Source: Gongronella butleri
Lineage: Eukaryota > Mucoromycota > Mucoromycetes > Mucorales > Cunninghamellaceae
Length of the DNA: 64,000 bases
Assembly (NCBI GenBank): GCA_025201375.1
Contig: JAIWZP010000058.1
Span: forward strand, 96,349-160,348
Reading direction: 5' to 3'
Under the pieces are notes generated by a model. That model worked only from the letters and a program-made list of their open reading frames with translations, did not search any database and was not told the origin of the DNA. Below, piece after piece: positions 35,533-45,209 of this stretch (position 1 is its first letter; each line of letters opens with the position of its first letter). Both the position numbers and the translations under genes were made by a program.

Positions 35533-36974
35533 TACCGTACCTAGACAGTAGTTCTCATCTTCTCAAAGTCAGCTCCCGAGAGAATGCAGAGAATCAAGAT
35601 TTTCATACTGTATCAAAACAAAAACACGCGTTTTCAGACTTTGCCGACCTACTGTGCTTCCAGAAATTTTTTTACAGCGTACTTGCCCGCCAATGAAAAC
35701 GGCATCGCAGCATAAACTCCTCTGACCCATCACTGAAGATGGGCCCGCCCGATTTTTTTTTCGACTCGAAAATTCCAAAAACTTTCTATTAGTACTATTT
35801 TGCATTCATCTGTCCATCTGCATAGTCGACCACGCTCAAAAATTGTTGCATCGCATTCAGCGCAAAAATTGCAACAAAAAAGCTTAAACCCCCAAAGCGC
35901 TACGGCCACTTTTGAAAAATTCAGGGGTCACTCAGGGGTCACCCATTTCAATGTCAGAAAATGCCAAATTGGAAGTTTCGAACTCCGAGCGATCAATGCA
36001 TCCCAAACAGGTAACTCCGACAATTTACTATTGGCAGACAAAATGACAGGTCGCCCCACCACCTCGAGAAAAAAAGGCCAAAGTGTGACGCATGAACGGC
36101 GATCGACTGAGAAAAGTTCCTACTTTGGGCAAGATTTTTTGTAAAAATTTAAGGTTTGACACTTCCAAATTAAGGGCGTGGATTGCATGGAATTTTTATT
36201 TTTTACAGTAATGTAATTTTTTATTTTGCACATTCATGTGCGCTGAATGATGGCCTCATGCAGAAGAAGCCGGCAGGTGAAATGACCGATGCAAAATTTC
36301 CAAACCCAAGCCAGCGTGCTGCAAGCAAGTCATCCCATTACGGTAGATGCTTTGCCCCACTGTTTGTTACAGTACAGTAGTCAAACTGCGATAAAAATCG
36401 GGGGTCGACTAGACCGTTACAGTACGTATCGAGAAAATTGCGATCAAAGATTTTGATGAAAAAGTGAATTTTCTCTAGATCTCTACGACAGTTTTAGCCA
36501 TCCATCGATGAAGCTGGTCTCATTCCGCGTGTCTCTTGTTCCTTGTGGGTGCAGCGGCGCAGCAGCTCTGTCAATGAGTTTTTCGCGGGCAACTCGCCTG
36601 TAAAGTTTTATGATACAGTATCTCAAATATCATACTGTATGTACAGTTACATACTGTATCGATTTGCTCGTGAACCACCAGCAAGATGTTGCTGTTGATC
36701 TCGCTGTTTTTTGTATTTTTCGTGGTTCCGCATCATACAGTTACAGTACTGTATCTGACACCTGAGTCACAAGTTGTGTTACACGAGTGACAACGAGTGA
36801 CAAAATCACAGCCAAATTTTAGCCCAGTGACAGCGGCCATTTGTCGGGGTCACAAGAAAATGGCACAATACATAATGTATTGTACCATGTCTCGCCTCAT
36901 TTTTGTCAAGTACACAATGTACGTGACATTTTCTGAGTGACACGGCCCTGAGGTTCCGGACCATGATATTGTAG
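35533..36974. other. AT-rich island with TACAGTA/TACTGTA palindromes
   Basis: No gene supported. The stretch 36365-36760 has many short palindromic words (tacagta, tactgta, gatacagtatc, catactgtatg). Around 36755-36950 a cluster of gtgaca/tgtcac words surrounds an 'aatacataatgtatt' palindrome. This looks like decayed transposon ends. Confidence 0.4.
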
Positions 36975-36978
36975 TGAC

Positions 36979-37318
36979 CTTTTTTTTTTTGCGCGTTGAT
37001 GGATGGGTGGGCTCAATGTGGTGATCCCCCCTTTTTTTTTTTTTTTTGCGCGTGGATGGATGGGCTCAATGTGGTGACCTTTTTTTTTTTTTTGCGCGTG
37101 GATGGATGGGCTTAATGTGGTGACCTTTTTTTTTTTTTTTTTTTGCGCGTGGATGGATGGGCTCAGTGTGGTGTTCTTTTTTTTTTTTTTTTTTTTTTTT
37201 TGCGCGTGAATGGATGGGCTCAATGTGGTGACTTTTTTTTTTTTTTTTTTGCGCGTGGATGGATGGGTTCAGTGTGGTGACCTTTTTTTTTTGCACGTGG
37301 ATGGATGGGTTCAATGCA
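36979..37318. repeat. Minisatellite: seven units with T-tracts
   Basis: Seven tandem units, each a 9-22 base T run followed by gcgcgtggatggatgggctc and aatgtggtga. Unit cores begin at 36991, 37048, 37094, 37145, 37202, 37251 and 37293, so the period varies from 42 to 57 bp mainly through T-run length. The first and last units have drifted most (gcgcgttgat, gcacgtgg). Confidence 0.9.
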
Positions 37319-37431
37319 GCATAATGTACGCTAGCATGATGGTACACATGGAAAAAAAGTGCAAATACCCCTTTTTTTTCTGTTTTCGGCGCGCCTCTGG
37401 ACGCGTCGTTTTATAAAAAGAATATTTAATA

Positions 37432-39681
37432 TCATTTTTTTTCGTAAAAACTACTCATTGGAAAATTTTTGAGTGCGTACGTCATGAACTTGCTCAATGT
37501 CCAATTTTTTTGTTTTCTCTCGTTGTCCAATCTTGCAGCAATGTCATATACCGACACACCATCAGATGCTGCCAGGCGCTCAATTTGGCTGATCACTCGC
37601 TGGCGGCGAGAATAGAATTGTCGCTCTGTATACAATAAAATAAAAAAAATATCATAAATCAACAATATTCTTGTCACAGAATTCAGCACGTTTTACCTTT
37701 ATGATCACTCCTCCAAGAGGAACCAAACTCGGCATTCAAACTAACCACGGATGGCTTGCTTGGCGGAAGTCCATCAAACCATTCCTTCACCAGATCGGCC
37801 AAGCTTTGCACATTTCTATCAAGGCGATAGGTAGATGTTGTGGCTGCATGGTCTTGGCCATTGTTGTTGCTTGGAGCACCTGCATTGGGAACCATTGTTG
37901 CGCTGTGAGGATTCACAAAGTACGCGCAGGCTAATTTCAGGTGTTCCAGGTGATTTTTGACAACACCGACATCTTGCTGAACACTGGCGATCTGAGCAGA
38001 ATCAGCACTCGTTGTCGCTTGCTGCTGAGATATCATGCTCCTAATAATCGCTTGGTTGCTGTCGATTTTGTTGCTCAAGTTCTGCAATTGCTCGCTGACC
38101 ACGGGCAAGGCTCGGCGAACAAGAAGGTCTTGAGGTTCTTCCGCTGTGTTGATGGCAGAAAGCAATTGTTGCTCAAATGTGATGAATTCAGGGTCGCTGA
38201 AAACATCGTGCCAAAACAAGGGATGGTCAGGGTGGTCAACGCGGTGCAGCACGGAATCTTGCAGAAACACGCGGCGCATTGTCGCCAGAAGGTTGAGAAA
38301 CGCTTCCGCGCAAATGGAATATTCTGTTCCATCGAGTTTGCGCGTGACCTTGTTGAGCCATTCTTCAACTTGCGGAAAGATTTTCTTTTGCAGCGACTCG
38401 GGGGGGTCCAAATTTGCTCGGGGCAGCCAGTAAAATCCCTTTTCCGAGGAAAAACCATTGATGATGCGAATGGATTTGCGAGGGAGAGCAAGCAGGTAGC
38501 ACTTTTCCATGCTTCCAGTTTCCCAACGACCGTGGCGGCGCAGGTCTTCTTCCGTCGCACCATCGATTTCCGCCAATTGGGCACCACTTCCACGGCCAGA
38601 ATGTGTTTTCTTGGAAATGCGAATGTTCAAGGCCTCAAACACGCGATTCACAGCCCTAAGCTGCGTTCGATAGGTCATTGCATTTTCCGGGTGGCCATTC
38701 TTGAATGCCTTGACATCGAACCAAGTCGCGTTCTTCTCAAAATTTGGAAATTCTTCGCCTGAGATGTGCCATCGATAAAAAAAGTACTGTGCAAGGGCAC
38801 CAAACGCACACACACGGTGGTCCTTGTGTCGGATGGCGCCACCGAACTCAACCTTGCCGAACTTGTTAGTTTTTCCATGGTCGAGACGAACCACCAACGC
38901 AGGACATTCGCTGAATCCTTCATCAGGGAAGACCACCTTGCAAAGATCCGCCAAATCAATGTCGCGCGAGCTTTCGCTTCGCAACAGCATCATATGCTGG
39001 AGCAGAAACCAAGCACGATCCCTGAGAGAGATCTCTTTTTTTTGGCCAAACAAGAACATCGAGACTTGCACAAGCTGTTCAGCAGAGTAGCCGTCTTGGG
39101 CAGAATGCGCACCACGATCCACATACTCTTCTCGCTTGCGTTTGTGCTCCGCAATGCGCTTGTTCTTCAACCAGGCTTGCAATGCCGTGCCTCGAATCTT
39201 CCCAGGTTCAGCGATTCTGTCAATGACTTGCGTGGAATGCAAATCAATCAGCGCCTTCACCTCCATTGAATACGATTCGAAGGATAAATCGCAAGGCATG
39301 CCATCTTCGCGTTTTTTGTGTTGGTGGCCACGGCGAGACACGACATCCTCCAGATACACCAAGATCTTTTCCTCCGTGACTGCTGGACCATCAACATATT
39401 GTCTTTCGGCACAGAATTTCTATACAAAACATTCAATTAGGCCTCAAATACGCTCTTTTACTGCAATTGTCCTCGCTGCGCAGCTATTCATGGCTTACAC
39501 TGAATTTCTCTTGTTTTGTTTTATAGCTAGCATGCGTGTTTGCTGGTCTCACTTCTTGGGTGAAAGTATTCATTGTCTGGCGCACAACTTCTTTGCCACG
39601 CTCCGTGTTTCTATCATGAGCAGCAGATGTGCTGCTGCTAGCAATCACACGTGATGCAGATCGATTTCGTGTAGGGGGCAT
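37432..39681 (-). CDS. Crypton-type tyrosine recombinase
   Basis: Transposase of a Crypton, a fungal DNA transposon that moves by tyrosine-recombinase chemistry. Exons (minus): 39499-39681, 37697-39419, 37432-37625, giving an uninterrupted 699-residue product. An N-terminal SAM-like core-binding part is rebuilt over the first intron (NTHASYKTKQEKFS then KFCAERQYVDGPAVTEEKI). The catalytic domain shows the active-site Arg in MMLLRSES, the H-x-x-R box in KKTHSGRGSGAQ, and the nucleophilic Tyr in GRWETGSMEKCYL. The C-terminus is a GCR1-type DNA-binding domain (LADLVKEWFDGLPPSKPSV, GSSWR, then ERQFYSRRQRVISQIERLA after intron 2). All catalytic residues are present, so the copy may be active. It sits inside the AT-rich island next to the minisatellite. 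Cryptons lack terminal inverted repeats, so exact element ends are not visible. Confidence 0.88.
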
Positions 39682-40645
39682 AATAAAGAGGATTTTTTGC
39701 AAACAAAAAAAAGGCAAAGGGTGGAATTGATCCCCTTTTTACCCCCTTTTTTATATCATCGTTTTAGATCCCCGCAGCAACATGCAGCCAAAAAAGGTAT
39801 TTGCCATCGGTGACATTCAGTGACAGACAGGCCGGTGACACATTTGTCACTGAGCTTAAACTTTTGGCACATACCTTCACTGTACGTACCACCGGTATGG
39901 TGACTCTTGTGTGCAAGTTTGGCAGATCTCTGGAGACTTGATTTGTCAATTTTGGTTTAGGAGCTCGTCACGGGCTCACGGCCAATTCTTGCTTGGTTTT
40001 GATGAATGTGATGCCTCAGTAGTGACGCTTCCTTGCATCTGGCATCTGCCATTTGAGACTACTCACGCGACTTTCTATGATAAGGTCTCTAATTCACGTC
40101 AGGACTCAGGACACGCTTTAGTCATACTGTATTTGATGACTGGTTGATCTCGATCAATACAGTATTGACTTGAGCAATATTTTTTAAAGTCGGCTCATTC
40201 CTGCCATTTTTGCCGAATCATCGCGATGAAACTGGATATCATATAGTACTGTATCATCGTTTATGCAGATCCGTGCGCTTCTGACCAGCACACGTTTGTC
40301 TTTGATACATCATTTATAATTTTTTATGTACATACTGTATCACTTAAATCAAGGTTCAATGATTTGATCGTGTCTTGCAAACGTGCAAAGGTTGCAGGTC
40401 TTTTTTACCAAGTTGAATTTTGGCATGAGCTTGGGCAGAGCATCCATTCCGCCAGAATGAACTAGGTATTGAGGAGAAAAATCGACAAGATCGTGCGAGG
40501 CAACAAAAAGACTCCTTTTATTCGTGTTTTCTATGGGATTGTGCTATATACAAGGTCTGACCACTGCTCGAGCGTGTGGATGGGTGCCTGAAAGATGAGA
40601 AATCAGATGCTAAAGGGTGGCTCGCGCCCCTGCGGGTCTGCTTGG
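39682..40645. other. Right flank of the Crypton; repeat debris
   Basis: No gene. About 39815-39860 carries clustered gtgaca/tgtcac words like those at 36755-36950 on the other side of the Crypton. About 39900-40000 matches the 'cttgtgtgcaagtttgg' block of the interspersed repeat. Palindromes of the atactgtat type occur at 40125-40165. Confidence 0.45.
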
Positions 40646-41130
40646 TCAGGAGGCGTCGACGGGGCGCAGCTCGTGGCATTTTTTGCACGCGAGTCGCTTT
40701 CGAAAATTGTAAAATTGGCAATGCGGGCAGATCCAGTCGCCCAGGGCAGGCTCACGCTGCTGCGGGTCCGGTCGGTGGTCACACTCCAAGCACTGCGATC
40801 GCCGGCTATGGTTGATAAACTCGCACCGCGGGCATACCCAGTCACCCGGCCGAAAACGATTAGAGATGCGCACGCTCGTAGGCGCAGAAGGCACGGACTG
40901 TGCTTGTGCTGCTGCCGGGCGTGCTGGCTTCGATGGAGGACTATAGAATGAGCGTGGCACCTGCAAAAAAAAATATACATATAAAAAGCACGATCGTCAG
41001 CCAAAAAAAAAAAAAGTAGATCCAAGCTGTGAAACAGAGCTTGTGGAGGTGACGCGCTTACCATGATGCCAATTGCCCCTCGCCTGCTTCGTGCTGCCCG
41101 TGTAAGAGCAAGCTGGTATATGGGTAACAT
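40646..41130 (-). CDS. Two-RanBP2-zinc-finger protein with basic N-terminus
   Basis: 127-residue protein in two exons (minus 41062-41130 and 40646-40960). It carries two RanBP2-type zinc fingers with full W-C-x2-C..N..C-x2-C spacing: GDWVCPRCEFINHSRRSQC and GDWICPHCQFYNFRKRLAC. This family binds single-stranded GU-containing RNA or ubiquitin; Asn and Arg at the RNA-contact positions favour RNA. The first 23 residues (MLPIYQLALTRAARSRRGAI) are Arg-rich, Leu-rich and free of acidic residues, like a mitochondrial presequence, and they are coded by their own exon. A shorter start at the ATG just before the intron (41064) is possible and would remove it. No partner genes nearby. Confidence 0.75.
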
Positions 41131-41300
41131 AAAAATGCGAGAAAAAGTGAGAAAGAGGAGAGAGCAAGGTCACTGTGCATCCTCTTATTTTTTTATTCTT
41201 TTGCTCAGGGAGCGGAGATTGAATCGTCGGGCCCGGTGCGTGGGTTAGACACAAAAGGAACAAGAAAAAAAAATGGCCCCGAAACGCGCGTTCATTGCGT

Positions 41301-42319
41301 TTAAATGGGAACGATGGCAAAATAGACCAAGGGCAAGTGGACATAGACGGCATTTGTGCGTTCGTCTGTGATTTTGAGAATGACGTGCTTGTCCGTGAGC
41401 GCGACAAGCTCGCCAATGGCGGCTTGGATGCCCAGATCCGTGGGTGTGACGCCGACTTTCTGGCCTTTGGTCAGGTACGCATAGGCAGGCGGCACAGTGT
41501 TGGCCGATGGCATTTTTTGCTGTTCCTTGGCAATGGCCAGCGCGTCCTCGGCCGTGATGGCAGGCATTCCATACACGCGCTTGGGGTCGATGAGCGGCAT
41601 CAATTGCTGGAAATGCGCGGTCATGCGCGGGTACTTGGCCAATTCGTCCGGAATCAAAAGCTGCATGAACCACGTGTTCATGGCAAGGCTGAAATCGGCC
41701 ACGGAGGGCGTCGCGGTGCCCAAGAGCCACGCGGGCGCGTCTGGCGACGAGATCACCGGGATACTTTGGTGCACACGCGCGAGATGCGCATCCAGGTCGA
41801 TTTTGGCCACCGGTCTCTTGAGTGCCCATTCCTCGGGCGTGATTTTCGCGCCAAGGAGCTCTAAGCGATCTTCAAAGAAATTGGGCGGCAGCTGCGCCAG
41901 TTCAAATTGCGACGCCACGGCCGTAAACACGACACTGTCCAGCAGCAGGCTCCACGCATGCGCCGCGCCAACGGTCGACGTGCCATTCGCGGTCGTCACA
42001 GGAAACAGCGACGGCTCTGGCACCATTTCCTCCAATTGCTCAATGATTGCCTTGGAGTCGCAATACACTTGATTGCCAATTTGCAAAATCGGCGTCTTGC
42101 GATATCTGGAAAAATGATAAAATCAGCCATTCCGCGCGTTTTGTCCGCCTTCTTTGATGGCACAAATTACCCAGCGTCCAATGGACGGCGAAGCGGGCGC
42201 GGCTCACAAATATCGATTTTCACGGTCTTGTACGCGATCTTTTTGTAATTGAGCAACCAGCTCACCTTGTTTGCAAAAGGTGACTCGGGGTACCAATGGA
42301 GAACAATGTCAGTAGTCAT
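41301..42319 (-). CDS. Glutathione S-transferase-like protein, copy 1
   Basis: 317-residue protein in two exons (minus 42171-42319 and 41301-42105). The N-terminus is a thioredoxin-fold GST domain (VLHWYPESPFANKVSWLLNY, later PILQIGNQVYCDSKAIIEQL, where the Asp-Ser-Lys turn matches the glutathione gamma-Glu-binding motif). An all-helical GST C-terminal domain (with DFSLAMNTWFMQLLI) and a ~70-residue extra beta-like tail (KVGVTPTDLGIQAAIGEL) follow. It is a clear paralogue of the gene at 62540-63717: same domains, same tail, and an intron at the identical codon after RRPLDAG. Catalytic activity is uncertain, since the usual Ser or Cys near the N-terminus is replaced by a Pro-Phe-Ala-Asn context. 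Cytosolic by default. Confidence 0.82.
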
Positions 42320-43772
42320 TTTCGGTTCAGAAAAAAGGGAGAATAGCGTGAGTATGATTGAAAGAAAAAAATCACCTCACTCTGATCCGCCCAATAAATA
42401 TGTGATTTGAACACGGACAAAAGCGGCAATCTAGCCACAATGCCGCCATGGCCACCAAGCGCGTGGCTGTGCCAACCCCATACGGCAGATCATGTGCAGC
42501 TTTTGTTCCGCAAAAAATGGCCTGGACATCCAGGGTCGGGTAAAAAGATGATCTGTTTGTCTCGTCACCCTTTTCCTCGATTTTGGAGGATGATTCGAGT
42601 ATGTTTTGATCCATTGGGCCAGCCAAGGATGTCAAAAATGCTCCAATTGATTTGTTTTTGTTGCACTCTGGCTAGTCCTTGAATACTTTTACGCGTTTAG
42701 AGCGCCTTTTGTCTATCCGGGAGCCTGGATAGCGAACATTGACGGTGCGCACAGAAAACAGGATCCATGTGGCACAGATGATCTTCCCAAGAATAGAAAT
42801 CGTGAGAGAGCCACGGTCCATCTCCCTGGTTTTTGCCATTTTGAACCCGTCAATGCTCCTTGTCGCATAATCAGGAAGGACGCGTATGCATGAAACGTGA
42901 TGCAGTGCGCGGAAACAATGCTCTTACCATATCTCCGAGCTTGGATGAAGCCACAACCTCGCTCCATACGCCGAGCAAGTCCTTGTATGGAGTAGTTCAT
43001 GACGCATTGCCCCCTTGGAGTTTTTTTTTTTTTCATTTTTTTTTTTTTTTTTGTCCTGCAAATGCAAAACAAGTCTTAAAATGCCTGCCCCTTGCATTGA
43101 TCTCTGCCTTTGGAGCAATTGGGCGCGTCGGGGCAAAGGGACAAGTTGAGCACTGCGCACGTGCATTGTTTCATCTCCTTTGGGTAGTCTGGACCCTGCA
43201 TCCAAAGTAGCAAGAGGGCTCGTCGGACCCCCAAGAGGCACAGAATCACAAAATTTGAGCAACGCGGGTCAACGAGCACAGAATTCATAGAAAATCAGGC
43301 CATCAAAAGTGCAGAAAATATAGCTTCTTCCATTCCCCAATAAGGTGATTGTACAAATGATGCAGAAATTGATGGAAGACTAGACAATCGGTGGATGGAA
43401 AAATGGAAGCATAGAATTAAGGAACCAAAGTTGCCACGCCGCGAGCGGGGATTCATGGGGTAAAAAGCGGAATGCAGTGCTGGCCAATAGAGTTTGGCTG
43501 GTCTCACGTTTTGACCAATAGCAGGGGCGGGCTACTTTTTCCTGCTGCTTTTTTGCATGAAACCCAAACCCGCGTTTTCCATTTTTCTAACTTGTCCGTG
43601 CTCCATGGGGGTCCCAAATGAGGCCTTTGGGTCGACGTTCAGGTGACTTTTTGTCACTTTTTTTTTTTTTATTCTCTCTCACTCTCTCTCGCTCTCTCTC
43701 GCCTTCTTTGAATTATTGATTTGCACATTGTCAGTCATTTTGTATTTGAATGCATTAGCACCCTTCCTTCCA
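42320..43772. other. Intergenic; possible first exon of the receptor kinase
   Basis: Left part is the promoter side of the GST-like gene. No gene recognised in 42320-43550. From 43557 an ATG opens a short basic/hydrophobic frame (MKPKPAFSIFLT) that could be a first exon feeding the hydrophobic in-frame stretch beginning near 43735; the donor (GTCCGT at 43594) is weak. Confidence 0.4.
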
Positions 43773-45178
43773 ATGCTCCTTGTCGATGCTCTGATCATTA
43801 GTGACGAGTCGGAGCCCAGGTGCAACCTGACGGGTTTTGTCGCCACGAAGCCGACATTTGCCTTCATTTATGAAGAAAATGAGCTCAATACCCACAAAGA
43901 CGATACCAGAAAAGGCGCCATTGACGCGGCATCGCTGCTCAATGTCAATCTGCTGTGGAAACGCTACACAGCCACCACCATTCAGCAGATGTCCGATGCC
44001 ATCATGGACGCCATTAGCATGGTAAAGAGAAGGAATCACCAAAAGTGCCATTGTCGCACCAGCGTGCCACCATACACTTGAAAAGAGTCAATGGCATGAC
44101 TGACAGGTCGTACGATTTTTTTTTTGGCGTGTTTTTAGAAAGTTGACGGCATCATCACCACGATCCCGGACACGAGCTTGGTCGATGCGCTAATCAAGGC
44201 TCTGAAACTGCGGATCCCCGTGATCGCCTTCGAATCAGGCGAGGAAATTGCCGCCAAATTTGGCATTTCACGTGTGATGACCTCCGACTACACCATGGGC
44301 TCGGCACTCGCGCTTGAAATGAAGAATCGCCAATTCTCTAGGCCATTGCTCATATCCTTTACGCAGCAAGGCAACCCGGACGCCCAAAAGCGCTGGCGCG
44401 GCATGGGCAGCATTTTTGATGAGGGCTATCCGAGCATCTTTTATGCCGGCAATGGCACCACCACAACACAGACTATCATCGACCAATACAACAATGGAAA
44501 CTTTGACAGTTTGATATCCATTGGTGGTCTGGTAAAAAGAAAAAAAAGATCGAGAAAAATGCGAAAAGCATTTGTTCACACGCGCGTGCATTCTTTTTTA
44601 TTTTTTTTTTCTAGAGCGCTGGTGATCTTGTAGCGCGCTCCGTTTTGCAAATGCACCAGTCAAACTCATCCCAAGTTGTTGGTGCTGGATTTATTGATAT
44701 TGACAGCGACAATGTTGCAAAAGTTTTTGACTTGTTTCCCGAATCGACCGTCGGCATCAGCCAAATGCCCTATTACCAGTCCGTCTTGCCCGTGGTGTAT
44801 CTCTATCTGGAGGTAGGCAGTGTGCAAGACCACCCAACAACAGGAATTCAGCTAAAAATGACGCGATGCGTCTTTTATTTTTTTTTCTTTTAGCATATCA
44901 CGGGCTATAGTGTCTATGGCAACCAGACGATTACGACAGGGCCCATTGTGATCACCAATAAGACACTACGCACCAGCGTCAGTGGCTATGGCGATCAAAG
45001 CATTTTAAAGCACCAAACCGATCTTAACAACACGGTGGGCGCGATTCTTCCCAATTCCCTTGGCGATTCGTATGGGCGCAACATCTACTATGGCATGCAA
45101 CAACTTGCAAACAAGCTGGGATGGAAAATTCATCGCACGAATGCTGTAAGAAAACACTTGAAAATTGCAAGAGCGCGC

Positions 45179-45209
<31 letters not shown>

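Noticed and set aside
35800..36144. 114-residue frame in the AT-rich island
   Set aside because: No recognisable domain and lies in palindrome-rich transposon debris.
36979..37318. CRISPR-like or telomeric array
   Set aside because: Repeats are head to tail with homopolymer spacers rather than unique spacers, the genome is eukaryotic, and the unit is not a telomere motif.
38766..39269. Plus-strand open frames within the Crypton gene
   Set aside because: Antisense to the recombinase catalytic domain, whose Arg, His-x-x-Arg and Tyr are all on the minus frame.
42860..43262. Frames on both strands between the GST-like gene and the receptor kinase
   Set aside because: Mutually overlapping, no domains, interrupted by T runs; treated as intergenic.
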